A stretch of DNA of 64,000 nucleotides from Bog-756 sp963704585 (GCA_963704585.1 OY969919.1:2418001-2482000), one strand, 5' to 3'; shown: positions 1 through 9,539, numbered from the stretch's first letter. Numbers and translations: made by a program. The notes: a model not told the origin generated them from the letters alone.

Positions 1-30
1 ACGGACGGTCCGACCGGCCGGCGTCCGTGG

Positions 31-462
31 TCACTGCGAGTGCGGTGGATGACGACTGTGGATGCCTATCGTGCAAGGGGTCGGTTGGCGAGACGGCACG
101 ACGTGCGGATGCGACCAGGCTCCCAGCGGTAGTGCGACGACGGCGACCACCGCCGGTGCGATCGTGGCCCAGCGCGATGCAGCGTTCAATCCGCGCCCTT
201 TCGGCGTCCTCCCGGCTTGCCTCGCGGGTCCGCCGGCCGGCAGCTGCCCGGTGAGCATCGCCAACAGTCCGTCGGGCACCGGTCTCGGCGCGAACAGCCG
301 GAAGGCTGGCACGAGATCGTCGACCTCTGACCGGAAGGAGCGACAGGCCGGACACCCGGTGAGGTGCCGGTCGACCGCCCCAGCCGACAGAAGGGACCGC
401 TCGCCGTCCCTCCCCGCCGAGATCGCCAGCCGGACGTCCGCGCACTGCACGGGCCGGCGCAT
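31..462 (-). CDS. zf-HC2 anti-sigma-like membrane protein
   Basis: A 143-residue protein with the zinc-binding anti-sigma signature: C7 near the start, then H33, C37 and C40 as HxxxCxxC, in the typical zf-HC2 setting. One hydrophobic segment lies at about residues 98-117, so the N-terminal zinc domain would be cytoplasmic and the tail outside. It is the last gene of a minus-strand set after the SCO fusion and the lipoprotein, 41 bases after the lipoprotein stop. The ECF sigma factor at 3770 diverges from the head of this set, so this is its likely partner, although the two are not adjacent. The ATG at 462 is chosen because the conserved cysteine follows closely. The pairing is inference. Confidence 0.7.
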   Translation of the reverse strand: MRRPVQCADVRLAISAGRDGERSLLSAGAVDRHLTGCPACRSFRSEVDDLVPAFRLFAPRPVPDGLLAMLTGQLPAGGPARQAGRTPKGRGLNAASRWATIAPAVVAVVALPLGAWSHPHVVPSRQPTPCTIGIHSRHPPHSQ

Positions 463-503
463 GGCAGGCGTCCATCGGGGCTTCGAGCGGGGTCGGATGC
501 GCG

Positions 504-1724
504 TCACCCGGACGACCCGTACTGGATCGGGACGTCGATCCGTTGCACCTTCGTCCACACATCGGACGGGGGAGAAAGGGTCCACACGGTCAGGATCGAC
601 GTGTCCACCGCCAACGCAACCTCGGGCGACGCCCGCTCGATCGCCACCGTGGCGGTTCCCGTCGGCGGAGTCGGCTGGTGCTTCCACCCGAGCAAGGGGC
701 CGTCGACCACGTCCAAGACCTCTGATCCCGCAGGCGAGGTGAGCAACAGGAAGTACCCGGCGCCGTCGGCGGGCCCGAACGACGTCACCGTGTCGGCGGG
801 GGCGGTTCGGAGGAGTGGGGAGACGCTCCATCGACCATCGGTGCCCATCCACGCTGCCGCCACCGAGGTCCGGCCACCCTCGACGATCGCAAGGAGGGCG
901 GAGATCCCGGCGTCGGTGGTCTGCAGCCCAAGGACCTCCACACGGGCGCCGTGCGACGTCGCGGGAAGTGCCGGTCCGGCGAGATGCCACGCTCCGCCGC
1001 GTTCGACGAAGATCGCGACCACCCCGGGACGGCCGCAGCTCCCGCCAACGACGGCGTCGGCGCCGACCGACGCCACCGCGGTGATCGATCCGAGCCCGCA
1101 GGACCGTCCGTCCTGCGTCGAGGCGAGGGCCCCCTCCGACACCAGCGCGTGCCAATGTGAAAGGTCACCCCCGCTCGCCATGACCTCGGTTTCGCCATGG
1201 CCGTTGACCACGGCCAGCGACCGGCCGGTCGGATCGGAAGCCAGCCCGAACGGTCGGGGGGCGAGACCGGGGACCACCAGCCCGTTCGACCACGAGCTGC
1301 CCCCGTCGATCGTCGAGATCAAAGGAGAGAACGTCAGATCGTCGGACGGACGGATGCCGACGTCGAGGGTCTGGCCGCCGGGTGAGGCGAGCAGCAGCCC
1401 GCCGTTCGTCGCCGCTGCGGTCGCTTGGACCTGGTCCGACCACGATGTGCTGGCGTTCGGCCGGTAGAAGAGCTGCCAGAAGGTGTTGAGCGGCTGGTCG
1501 AGGTGGCCCATGGGCACGCTGGCCCAGGTTCCGTCCGCCGTCTCGAGCGTGGTCGACACCGGGGTTGCGATCTCGGGGGCTCCTGCGGCGGCGGCGTCCG
1601 CTGCAGCGGAAGCGTCCGCGGTGGTCGCACGCGAGCAGCCGGCGAGGCCGGCTGCCGTGCCGACCAGCAGCACCGCAAGGACGGCTCGGCCGAGCGCACG
1701 GCACGAGAGGACGATGTCGGTCAC
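504..1724 (-). CDS. Lipoprotein with an Asp-box, probable beta-propeller
   Basis: From the GTG at 1724 the protein has 406 residues. It opens with a lipoprotein signal peptide: a hydrophobic stretch ending LAGC, lipid cysteine at residue 30. The mature part carries an Asp-box (TIDGGSSW) and repeated short beta-rich segments, suggesting a BNR-like propeller outside the membrane. The start codon overlaps the stop of the upstream SCO fusion gene in a GTGA overlap, so the two are translationally coupled. The role is unknown; the context is oxidase assembly and sigma-factor signalling. Confidence 0.75.
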   Translation of the reverse strand: MTDIVLSCRALGRAVLAVLLVGTAAGLAGCSRATTADASAAADAAAAGAPEIATPVSTTLETADGTWASVPMGHLDQPLNTFWQLFYRPNASTSWSDQVQATAAATNGGLLLASPGGQTLDVGIRPSDDLTFSPLISTIDGGSSWSNGLVVPGLAPRPFGLASDPTGRSLAVVNGHGETEVMASGGDLSHWHALVSEGALASTQDGRSCGLGSITAVASVGADAVVGGSCGRPGVVAIFVERGGAWHLAGPALPATSHGARVEVLGLQTTDAGISALLAIVEGGRTSVAAAWMGTDGRWSVSPLLRTAPADTVTSFGPADGAGYFLLLTSPAGSEVLDVVDGPLLGWKHQPTPPTGTATVAIERASPEVALAVDTSILTVWTLSPPSDVWTKVQRIDVPIQYGSSG

Positions 1725-3565
1725 GAATGGAGGGTCTGTTCGACCGAGTTGGCGAGGGTCACTGCGAAGGAGGAGCGGGTCGCCTGGGTCGCGGGTCCAG
1801 GGTCGGTGTCGAGGATCTCGCGGGTGAACCCGTGGCCGTCGATGACATACGCGATCTCGGAGTGCGCGATCATCGCTCCGGCAGGCTCGACCTGGGCGAG
1901 TACGCCGTAGGACGCCCACACCTGTCGGAGTCGGCCGAGCGGCCCGGTCAGATAGAGCCAGTTGGGGAGCTGGCCCAGGTACTCCTGTTGGTCGAACGCT
2001 TGGAGGTAGTTCGGTGTGACGTAGCGTGGATTGGCGTTGATGGCGACGAAATCGACGTTGCGAGCATCACTCCCGAGCAGTCCGTCGGCGATCCGGAACT
2101 CCTGGGCGATGATCGGGCAGTCGCTGGTGCACACGTCATCGAGAAACGTGAGCGCGATCGTCTTGCCGTGGAGGCTCGCCAACGAGACGGCCTGACCGTC
2201 CTGATTCACCAGGTTGAATGCGGGAGCGATCTCCTTGACTGCGTTGGGTGTGCCCCCGATGGCCTGTTCGAGGATCGGATCGGCCTGTGAGCTCGCACTC
2301 GCGACCGCCATGGGCACCGCGCCCACGGTGATGATCACGATTGCACCGAGCGCCCCGATCGCCCGAAGGGCGAATCCCGGATCGGCGACGAGGCGCTCGT
2401 GCCAGCTGGACCGCCGGGTTTCCGTCGTTGCACGGATGGACACCACCACATCGGACCCGACCACGGACGGCCTCGTCAGGGCGAGGTAGCCGGCGATGAA
2501 GACGAGCGACATCGGGACCATGCTGTTGGGGTCGGTGCCGACCCCGCCGAAGAACCCGAAGTCCTCCACGAAGATCCAGTCGGCGAGGCAGAGCACGGCC
2601 CCTGCCAGCACCCCGAGACGGACCAGTCGGGGGGATGCGACGAGGAACGTCGTTCCGATGACGACGAGTGCGATCACCACGAAGAGGTTGACCCCCCACC
2701 CGTGGGCCGCGTCGAGGGTGGCGAAGTCGTTGACCCAGGAGGAGAACAGGTGCGGCTGCGGTGTCTGGGCCATCTGCTGGGTCATGCCGGTCAGGGTGCC
2801 CGGGTTGGCGCCCGGCTCCGTCCGGCCCTGCCAGAAACCGCGCCCCGGCCACGCCTGCAACATGGCCATCCCGACGAAGAAGAGCCCCATGCAGCGGAGG
2901 ATCACCCGCCCGAGCCGAGGCGTCGCCCAGCTCGACTCGGGAAGCGCCAGCAGCAGACCGGCCGCGCAGTAGAAGAGCACCGCGCCGGGTGCGCCGAACA
3001 TCCAGGTGAGACCCGGTGCGAAGATGCCACCGAATGCCTCCCCGAATGCCCAGACGACGAGTCCCCACCCCACGCTCGCCAGACCGGCGAGACGCGACCA
3101 GACGCCCCGAGGTGCGACGAGGAGCCAGATGCCGATGCCGATCTGGATCCAGACCGCCGAAGCCGGAACGGCGATGGGGTGATAGCTCCAGATGGTTGCC
3201 GCGGCGTTGTCGACATGCTGCACCCAGCTCGGCGAGGCGGCGGCCGCCGGCTGGATCACGCCGGTCGTCATGCCGAGTGGCATCGACGACTGGGTCTGCA
3301 GGATGCCGTCGAAGATCCAGAGGATCCCGAAGGAGATCCGGAGGAGCCGCCGCGCGGGGGCCTCGGGGTGGGCGAACGAGGCGGCGGGCATGCTCGCTCC
3401 CGACGAGGCCGCCCTGCGAAATTGGAGGGATCGCAGGACGTTCCACGCCACGGCCAACGCTCCGAGGACCAGGAAGATGATCAGCCCCTGATGGAGGAGC
3501 TGCGCGTGGAACGCCGACACGATGGTCGGGTTCTTCGCGTTGAGACCGTTCCCCATGCCTTGCAC
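1721..3565 (-). CDS. Membrane protein fused to a SCO1/SenC copper-chaperone domain
   Basis: A 614-residue fusion. The first 400 or so residues hold many hydrophobic segments that look like a DoxX-type or other multi-span membrane domain. The C-terminal part, from about residue 450, is a thioredoxin-fold SCO1/SenC domain with the copper ligands C479 and C483 (CTSDC) and H568 (IAHSEIAYVID). SCO proteins deliver copper to the CuA site of cytochrome oxidase subunit II. The GTG start at 3565 has a strong AGGAGG eight bases upstream. It heads a three-gene set running to 31. A separate SCO gene lies at 7933, so the locus has two. The membrane domain family is not certain. Confidence 0.8.
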   Translation of the reverse strand: MQGMGNGLNAKNPTIVSAFHAQLLHQGLIIFLVLGALAVAWNVLRSLQFRRAASSGASMPAASFAHPEAPARRLLRISFGILWIFDGILQTQSSMPLGMTTGVIQPAAAASPSWVQHVDNAAATIWSYHPIAVPASAVWIQIGIGIWLLVAPRGVWSRLAGLASVGWGLVVWAFGEAFGGIFAPGLTWMFGAPGAVLFYCAAGLLLALPESSWATPRLGRVILRCMGLFFVGMAMLQAWPGRGFWQGRTEPGANPGTLTGMTQQMAQTPQPHLFSSWVNDFATLDAAHGWGVNLFVVIALVVIGTTFLVASPRLVRLGVLAGAVLCLADWIFVEDFGFFGGVGTDPNSMVPMSLVFIAGYLALTRPSVVGSDVVVSIRATTETRRSSWHERLVADPGFALRAIGALGAIVIITVGAVPMAVASASSQADPILEQAIGGTPNAVKEIAPAFNLVNQDGQAVSLASLHGKTIALTFLDDVCTSDCPIIAQEFRIADGLLGSDARNVDFVAINANPRYVTPNYLQAFDQQEYLGQLPNWLYLTGPLGRLRQVWASYGVLAQVEPAGAMIAHSEIAYVIDGHGFTREILDTDPGPATQATRSSFAVTLANSVEQTLHS

Positions 3566-3769
3566 GGCCGGATCCTCCTACCGATGCCGCCGGCGGGTCC
3601 GCCGCCGGGCGTCTCCCGCGCCGCCCCGGGTGCCCATTCTCCGGGCCCGGTGCCGGCGCGGCCCACCGTCATGCTCCATACCGAGGTAGTCGAGCGAGCC
3701 TCCCGCGTTCTTCCCGGGATCGCCGTGACGGAACCGAGCCGGTGGACCAGCGGGGGGTCGCTCCCTATC

Positions 3770-4348
3770 GTGGCCACCGTGGATCAGCTGACCCGTCTCG
3801 CCGTCGCAGCCCGCGGGGGGGACGTCTCGGCCCTCGAAGAGCTCGTCGGCTCGACCTACGATCAGGTGTGGCGGCTCTGCGCCGCACTCGTCGGCCGCCA
3901 GCGGGGCGAGGACGTCGCGCAGGAGGTCTTCCTGCGCGCCGTCGGGGCGCTCCCGCGATTTCGTGGCGAGTCCACCGCTCGCACCTGGCTGCTCGCGATC
4001 GCCCGAAACACCTGCATGGACGAGCTCCGAACCTCGAGCCGCCGCCGCCGCCGTGATGCCGCGATCTCCGCGGTGAGCACCGACGAGTCCGTCTCGCCGG
4101 ACGCCAGCGGGATGACCGAAGTCGACGACCTGCTTTCTCGACTGGTTCCTGAACGTCGGACGGCGTTCGTGCTCACGCAGTTGCTCGGTCTGGCGTATGC
4201 GGAGGCCGCCACGATCTGCGGCTGCTCGCCCGGGACGATCGCTTCTCGGGTGTCCCGGGCCCGCACCGATCTGGCGGCGTTCCTCTCCGATCCACGTCAG
4301 GAGCCGCATCCGTCCCGTCGGACCGCCTCCGCGTCGGAGCCCGCCTGA
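3770..4348 (+). CDS. ECF-family RNA polymerase sigma factor
   Basis: About 192 residues, with a sigma region 2 (EDVAQEVFLRAV, then ARTWLLAIARNTCMDELR) and a region 4 helix-turn-helix (LLGLAYAEAATICGCSPGTIASRVSRAR). These are the two domains of an extracytoplasmic-function sigma factor. Possible starts are the GTGs at 3770 and 3779, or an ATG at 3671; 3770 gives the usual family length and sits after a G-rich stretch. It diverges from the SCO-fusion/lipoprotein/zf-HC2 set, which probably contains its anti-sigma factor. Its regulon cannot be read from the sequence. Confidence 0.85.
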   Translation: MATVDQLTRLAVAARGGDVSALEELVGSTYDQVWRLCAALVGRQRGEDVAQEVFLRAVGALPRFRGESTARTWLLAIARNTCMDELRTSSRRRRRDAAISAVSTDESVSPDASGMTEVDDLLSRLVPERRTAFVLTQLLGLAYAEAATICGCSPGTIASRVSRARTDLAAFLSDPRQEPHPSRRTASASEPA

Positions 4349-4363
4349 GGACCGGCACCGGCA

Positions 4364-4849
4364 TCACGGCGAGACGTCGTCGTCGACGTGCCCGGAGAAC
4401 CGCAGGATGAGCAGGCCGAGCAGCAGGAAGACGACCACCCCGACGCCCACCCCGAGCGAGATCAGCGTGTCGGTGAAGTCACGTTGTGACAGGGGGCTGC
4501 TCAAGGTCAGGTGGGCCGACGCGCTCAGGATGTCCCGAACACCCGCCAGGATGCCGATCACGAGAAATGGACGGATCGGAAAGACTGTCGTCCGCAGGTG
4601 TCCGAAGACGGTGTGGGCAATGTCCAGGAGAATGATGACCACGAGAATGCCGTCGATCGCCCCCACCACGGTCTGGGGGAAGCCACCCCAATGGTCCAGA
4701 AAGGTCTCGACGGTCCGCACCAGGACGATGCCGGCCACGAGGAGCAGGCTTGCCACGATCGCGTACTCGATGACGATGATGACCCATCGCACGATGGGGT
4801 CCGCACCGAGCTTGTAGTGACTTTCCCCGCCGGCCGTGCTCTCAGCCAT
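4364..4849 (-). CDS. PsiE-like (phosphate-starvation-inducible E) membrane protein
   Basis: 161 residues with four hydrophobic segments and the PsiE-family pattern, including the FPIRPFLVIGILAGVRDIL region. The function of PsiE proteins is not known in detail. The gene stands alone, convergent with the sigma factor gene that ends 15 bases away, and is followed at a distance by ctaB on the same strand. Confidence 0.75.
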   Translation of the reverse strand: MAESTAGGESHYKLGADPIVRWVIIVIEYAIVASLLLVAGIVLVRTVETFLDHWGGFPQTVVGAIDGILVVIILLDIAHTVFGHLRTTVFPIRPFLVIGILAGVRDILSASAHLTLSSPLSQRDFTDTLISLGVGVGVVVFLLLGLLILRFSGHVDDDVSP

Positions 4850-4915
4850 CAGAACGCACGATAGCGGCGGGTGCTCACGTGCGGAAGATCTTCTCCTGGC
4901 GACCGTCCGGCCCGG

Positions 4916-5836
4916 TCAGTGCTTGGTCAGGACGTCGACCGCCACGACGACGAACAGCAGGGTCAGGTAGGTGATCGAGTAGCTGAAGAGCCGCATGGCG
5001 GCCGCGGGGGTCGCCCGGCGCCACAGCCGTAGGGCCAGGCCCACGAACACCGCACCGAGCCCTGACGCGCACACCAGGTAGAGCACGCCCAGGTGGGCGA
5101 CCGGGGCAAGCAGGAGGGACACCCCGACCAGAATCACGCTGTAGAGGAGGATCTCCCGCGCGGTGCGCGTGAACGTGGCCACGGCCGGCAGCATGGGGAC
5201 GTTCGCCGCCTGGTAGTCGTCCTTGTACTTGACGGCCAGCGACCAGAAGTGGGGCGGCGTCCACACGAAGATGAGCGCGAAGAGCACGACAGGGGTCCAG
5301 GCCAGGCTGTCGGTCACCGCCGCCCACCCCACGAGAACCGGGACGGCGCCGGCAGCGCCGCCAATGACGATGTTCTGACTGCTCGCCCGCTTGAGCCAGA
5401 GCGTGTAGACGAAGACGTAGAACAGGGTGGCCGACACCGCGAGGACCGCCGAGAGCAGGTTCACCCACGCCCACAACTCGGCGAACGCGACCACTTCGAG
5501 CGTGATCGCGAAGATCAGCGCGCTCCGAGGGGCAATCGCCCCGGTCACCAGCGGACGCTTCGCCGTCCGGTGCATCAGCTTGTCGATGTCCCGATCGACG
5601 AACATGTTGATGGCGTTGGCCCCTCCCGCCGCGAGGGCTCCGCCGATGAGGGTTGCCGCCATCAGCCATACCGGGGGCATGCCGCGTTCGGCCAGCACCA
5701 TCGTGGGCAGGGTGGTGACGAGCAACAGCTCGATGATTCGAGGCTTGGTGAGTGCCACGTAGGCACCGACCCTCGAGCGAAGGGTGTGTGCCCCTCGCGT
5801 TCGCTGAAGCACCACGGCCGCCGCACGGAGAGCCAT
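4916..5836 (-). CDS. ctaB: Protoheme IX farnesyltransferase (heme O synthase)
   Basis: 306 residues from the ATG at 5836. It transfers a farnesyl group to the vinyl group of heme B, giving heme O, the precursor of heme A for the aa3 oxidase encoded nearby. The UbiA-family signatures are clear: ALTKPRIIELLLV near the start, the Asp-rich motif NMFVDRDIDKLMHRT, and the second polar loop YKDDYQAANVPML. Eight or nine hydrophobic segments follow. No good ribosome site precedes the ATG at 5836, so a longer start is possible; the conserved domain begins about 20 residues in. Confidence 0.92.
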   Translation of the reverse strand: MALRAAAVVLQRTRGAHTLRSRVGAYVALTKPRIIELLLVTTLPTMVLAERGMPPVWLMAATLIGGALAAGGANAINMFVDRDIDKLMHRTAKRPLVTGAIAPRSALIFAITLEVVAFAELWAWVNLLSAVLAVSATLFYVFVYTLWLKRASSQNIVIGGAAGAVPVLVGWAAVTDSLAWTPVVLFALIFVWTPPHFWSLAVKYKDDYQAANVPMLPAVATFTRTAREILLYSVILVGVSLLLAPVAHLGVLYLVCASGLGAVFVGLALRLWRRATPAAAMRLFSYSITYLTLLFVVVAVDVLTKH

Positions 5837-6110
5837 CAGCAGCAGGATAGCGGGCGGGATGCGGCGCTTCCCGGTGATCGACCGGGAACCCGTCGGGTGC
5901 AGGTGACCACGACGCCGGCACGACGCCGGCACGGGGCCGCCGGCCGGCCGGCACGGCAGGCGGACGAGGATCGGCCTCCCCTGGCGCTCGCGTCCCCCTG
6001 CGATCGCCTAAACTTCCCGGGCCGGATCCGTGTCGAAACTCCCTCCATCGTCCCGTCCCCCATTCCGGGCAGATCGGGCCGACGATTGTCCCATTGGTGC
6101 CTGACGCCAT

Positions 6111-6776
6111 ATGCAACCTGGCCGTCTCTCCAACAGAGGATTACGGGCCGCTCGTATTGACGGTCCCGGACACCGACCCTGGCCTCCATTCGTCCGTCTC
6201 GCTCTGGCCACCGCCCTTGCGCTCTGCGGGTCCCTTGCCGCAGATGCCCTCGTGGTGCTCGCCGGCACGCGGCTCGTCCCCTCGACCGCCAGCTACGTCC
6301 ACTTCCACTTCACCGACTACGCGACCGTTACGACCGTCGGCGTGGTGATCGCCTGTGCGGCGTGGCCTGTCGTCGTCGGGGTGTCGTGGGCGCCTCGCTG
6401 GCTCTACCTCCGGCTCGCGGTCGCAGCGACGCTCGCGCTGTTGCTGCCCGACGTGCTCCTGATCGTGAGACATCAGCCCGCACCGGCGGTCGCCGTGTTG
6501 ATGGTGATGCACCTCGCGGTTGCGCTGGTGACCTACAACGTCGTCGTCAGGGTCGCGTCCCCCACCCCCCGGCGAACCACGCCGAGGTGCGACCTCTGCC
6601 TCCGACCGGGGTGGTCTCGGCTCCGACGAAGGGGTGCGTTCCGGACGCCACTCCCTTCCCCGTCGGATCCGCACCCGCTCGCCTCCCGGTGCTGCTCGCG
6701 GTGTTGGTCGGCCTCGAGTTCGTACTGGGGATCGTCACCTTGGTGGTCGTGCCGATCGGGCGCCCCACCGGCCTGA
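6111..6776 (+). CDS. Multi-span membrane protein, DUF6069-like
   Basis: The first 150 residues contain four hydrophobic segments with a short HFHFTDYATVTT loop, as in DUF6069 proteins. Beyond about 6555 the reading frame turns into an Arg/Ser/Cys-rich tail that looks like an out-of-frame read of the next gene. The real end, or a frame change at a C-rich run at 6559-6573, is therefore uncertain. It diverges from ctaB. Its position suggests a heme A synthase slot, but the CtaA histidine motifs are not seen. Function unknown. Confidence 0.5.
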   Translation: MQPGRLSNRGLRAARIDGPGHRPWPPFVRLALATALALCGSLAADALVVLAGTRLVPSTASYVHFHFTDYATVTTVGVVIACAAWPVVVGVSWAPRWLYLRLAVAATLALLLPDVLLIVRHQPAPAVAVLMVMHLAVALVTYNVVVRVASPTPRRTTPRCDLCLRPGWSRLRRRGAFRTPLPSPSDPHPLASRCCSRCWSASSSYWGSSPWWSCRSGAPPA

Positions 6777-7087
6777 TGCCGGCCAGCGGCGCGGCGGTGC
6801 TGGTCCTCCACGCGGCGATCGGGTTGCCCCTGGCGATCGGAGCGGTGGCGCTCCTTGTCGGAAGTAGCCGCTCGAGCCGCATCGACCGGCTGTGTGCTCG
6901 GATCGGCGGAGCCGGTGTCGCGACCGCCGGGGTGGGCGGACTGCTCACCGTCGCCCACCCGACCCGCCTCATCGGTCTGGCGCTGATGCTGGCTGGGCCC
7001 GCCACGGCCGCCTTCGGCTATCTGCTGCCGACGCTCGACCGGCTCACCGACGAACCGCCGACCGGGGCGGTCGGGACCGACGGGTGA
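6611..7087 (+). CDS. Small multi-span membrane protein, unknown
   Basis: From the GTG at 6611, 158 residues with four hydrophobic segments (LPVLLAVLVGLEFVLGIVTL, AAVLVLHAAIGLPLAIGAVA, and two more). It overlaps the 3' part of the preceding open frame by 166 bases. It may be a separate gene, or the true C-terminal half of the preceding gene reached by a one-base shift in the C-rich run near 6565. No known family is recognised. Confidence 0.45.
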   Translation: MVSAPTKGCVPDATPFPVGSAPARLPVLLAVLVGLEFVLGIVTLVVVPIGRPTGLMPASGAAVLVLHAAIGLPLAIGAVALLVGSSRSSRIDRLCARIGGAGVATAGVGGLLTVAHPTRLIGLALMLAGPATAAFGYLLPTLDRLTDEPPTGAVGTDG

Positions 7088-7318
7088 CCCGTTCCCTCGT
7101 GGGACGGATCGGGGGTGTCCCGGAGGCTCCGACGGGCGGACAGCGCCGATACGCAGCGACTACTGTCCTGCCAGTGGTCCTCCCTCAGTCCAGGACCGGC
7201 CTCCCGACCGTCTGGTCCGGCGACCTCCGTCCGGCCGGCGCTGACGGCGCCGCGGTCGGAGCCGAACGATGGGGTGGCGCGGGTGCATTCGCCCGCTGAC
7301 GAGGGAGGAACCCTGGTC

Positions 7319-7936
7319 ATGACGGCCGACCGGGTCGCGCAGGACGATCGTCCACGACTTCCCACGAGACGCGGCCAGGACCGCATCTGGTGGGCCCTGG
7401 CCGCGATCGCGGCGCTCTGCCTTATCGCCTTCTTCGTCTTCGTGGTGACGCGCCCGCGCCATCCGGCGTCACCGGCCTATCCGGTCACGGCTCCTGCGAT
7501 GCTCCCTGCAGGCAGCAAGGCGCCGGACTTCGTGCTGCCCCGGCTCGGCGGAGGACCACCGGTTGCGCTGGCGGGCACGCTCGGCACACCGACCGTCGTG
7601 AACTTCTTCGCCTCGTGGTGCAGCGACTGCAAGGCGGAGCTCTCGGCATTCGCGACCCTGTCCGGAAGGATGGGTGCACGGCTGAGCCTGCTCGGCGTCG
7701 ACTCGAACGACACCGATGCCGCCGCGCGGTCCGTGCTAGCCGCGGCGCGTGCCGACTATCCAGTCGGTGTCGACGCCGACGCGACCGTGGCAAACTCCTA
7801 CCTGCTCACCGCCCTGCCCGTGACGTACTTCCTCGACGCCCGCGGGCACGTGGTCCACGTCGCGTTCGGGAAACAGTCCCTGTCGACCCTCGAGCACTGG
7901 GCGACGCAGCTGGTCGGGGGGTCCGCATCCGGGTGA
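7319..7936 (+). CDS. Membrane-anchored TlpA/ResA-like thioredoxin
   Basis: 205 residues from the ATG at 7319, which has a strong GGGAGGAA ribosome site. A hydrophobic anchor at about residues 24-43 is followed by a thioredoxin fold with the active site WCSDC (C101, C104) and the cis-proline loop LPVTYFLD. Such proteins reduce disulfides outside the membrane, for example in apocytochrome c or the CuA site. It is coupled by a GTGA overlap to the next SCO gene, which fits a role in preparing CuA cysteines for copper loading. Confidence 0.85.
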   Translation: MTADRVAQDDRPRLPTRRGQDRIWWALAAIAALCLIAFFVFVVTRPRHPASPAYPVTAPAMLPAGSKAPDFVLPRLGGGPPVALAGTLGTPTVVNFFASWCSDCKAELSAFATLSGRMGARLSLLGVDSNDTDAAARSVLAAARADYPVGVDADATVANSYLLTALPVTYFLDARGHVVHVAFGKQSLSTLEHWATQLVGGSASG

Positions 7937-8865
7937 CGGGTGCTGTCCCCGACGGGGCCACGGCGACCGGGACGTCGTCCGGCGATGGACCGGAACGCCG
8001 ATCGGGGCTGACCGAGGCGGAGCGCGCCGCCGCCCTGTCCACGGGCGCGGTCCCGGTCGATCGCACCGCGGCGTTCCGTGCAGGTTCGCAACCGGTACCC
8101 CGGAAGGTCGTCGTCTGGATCGCCGTGGCCCTCGCGGTGCTCGGAATCGGAGGGATCGCTCTCGAGCGGCTGCTCGGCAATGCCGGCGCCGGGACCCTTG
8201 CCTCTACGCCGGTGACGACGCTTGCGGGGACGGGCGGCGCACCACCATCGGCACCAGTGCAGCCCGACGTCCCGCCGGTCGGTGCCTCCGCCCCCGCCGT
8301 CCTCGGTCTGACACACCTCGCCGGCAAGCCTGCGCCGACGTTCACGCTCTCGGACCAGCGGGGCGCGACATGGAGCCCGGCGAGTGCACGCGGGAAGGTC
8401 GTCGTCCTCACGTTCTTCAACGCCGCCTGCGACGACATCTGCCCCGTGCTCTCGAGCGAGATCTCGCAAGCTGACGAGCTGCTCGGTGCCCAGCAGTCCG
8501 GGGTCGAGTTCGTCGTGGTCAACTCCGACCCCCTGGAGACCTCGCTCGCGCCGACTCCCCTGGCCCTGACCCAGGCCACGCTGAGCGGACTGACCAACCT
8601 CACCTTCCTCAACGGACCGCTCTCCGAGCTCAGCCGTGTGTGGAAGGCATACGGCGTGACGGTCGCGGTGGACAACACGACCCGAGTGGTGACGCACAGC
8701 CAGTCGATGTACTTCATCGACCGCACCGGCAGGCTGGTGCTCAGCGCTTCACCGTTCGCCAACGAGAGCTCGATCGGGACCTACAGCCTGCAGCCCGGCG
8801 TCATCGCCGAGTTCGCCCGGGGCGTGTCCGACTCGGCATCCGGCCTGCTGAGGGGGACGTCATGA
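7933..8865 (+). CDS. SCO1/SenC copper chaperone, membrane anchored
   Basis: 310 residues from the GTG at 7933. About 55 charged and polar residues precede one hydrophobic anchor (WIAVALAVLGIGGIAL), then a Pro/Thr-rich linker and a SCO1/SenC domain. The copper ligands C166 and C170 (CDDIC) and H255 (VVTHSQSMYFID) are all present. It overlaps the upstream thioredoxin gene and the downstream gene by four bases each, so all three are one translational unit. It is expected to metallate the CuA site of the oxidase encoded at 13317. Confidence 0.87.
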   Translation: MTGAVPDGATATGTSSGDGPERRSGLTEAERAAALSTGAVPVDRTAAFRAGSQPVPRKVVVWIAVALAVLGIGGIALERLLGNAGAGTLASTPVTTLAGTGGAPPSAPVQPDVPPVGASAPAVLGLTHLAGKPAPTFTLSDQRGATWSPASARGKVVVLTFFNAACDDICPVLSSEISQADELLGAQQSGVEFVVVNSDPLETSLAPTPLALTQATLSGLTNLTFLNGPLSELSRVWKAYGVTVAVDNTTRVVTHSQSMYFIDRTGRLVLSASPFANESSIGTYSLQPGVIAEFARGVSDSASGLLRGTS

Positions 8866-9539
8866 GCGACGACGACATCGACGGGTCCGGTCCCGAGGAT
8901 CCGTTCACGATCGAGGCGATCGTTGCCCAGGTGCCCGAGAGGCCACCGTGGTACAAGCGGGGTCCGGTCCTCGTCACGGCGGCAGTGGGCGCGGTGGTGG
9001 TGGCCTCCGTCCTCGTCGACCTGCCGAGCCATACGAGCATGGCCGCCGACACGGCCGATCAGGCCAGCATCCTCAAACAGATCAACGCCGACGTCGATCC
9101 ATGCTCCTACGGGGTGAAGGAGACCTTCCTCATCTTCCAGGACCTCAAGAACGGCTCCCTGACCGCGTCCGAGCTGAGTCAGGCGCCGTCGCTCATGCGG
9201 GACGACCAGACCGCCTGCTCGTTCGCAAGCAGCACGATCTTCGACCTCTCGAACGTCGAAGGCACGGGAACGCCGGCCGGCAAGGACATCGGCGACGTGG
9301 TTAGCGTTGCGACGCTCTGGGCCACGTCGGATGCGCTCGGGGCGATCGAGGATATCCAGAGCCTCAGCACCGACCCCGGTTCCGCGTCCGCGCTCTCCGA
9401 CCTCTCGAAGCAGGAGGCGGCACTGGCCAGGGACCGAGCACAGGCCGACGCCGACGTGGCCGCCGCCGATCGCGTCCTGGGCGCCCATCTGCCGACGCCG
9501 GACCTCCCGAGCCTCCCCCGTCTGCCGGGAACCAGCTGA
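8862..9539 (+). CDS. Membrane-anchored protein of unknown function
   Basis: 225 residues from the ATG at 8862, which overlaps the SCO stop as ATGA. One hydrophobic segment at about residues 34-50 is followed by an external helical region with paired cysteines (DPCSYGV and QTACSF) and a Gln/Ala/Asp-rich coiled-coil-like stretch near the end. No family is recognised. The tight coupling to the thioredoxin and SCO genes suggests an accessory part in oxidase assembly, which is inference. Confidence 0.65.
   Translation: MSDDDIDGSGPEDPFTIEAIVAQVPERPPWYKRGPVLVTAAVGAVVVASVLVDLPSHTSMAADTADQASILKQINADVDPCSYGVKETFLIFQDLKNGSLTASELSQAPSLMRDDQTACSFASSTIFDLSNVEGTGTPAGKDIGDVVSVATLWATSDALGAIEDIQSLSTDPGSASALSDLSKQEAALARDRAQADADVAAADRVLGAHLPTPDLPSLPRLPGTS

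Noticed and set aside
2399..3670. Long plus-strand extension upstream of the ECF sigma factor
   Set aside because: It is antisense to the SCO fusion gene; the sigma domain begins only near 3770.
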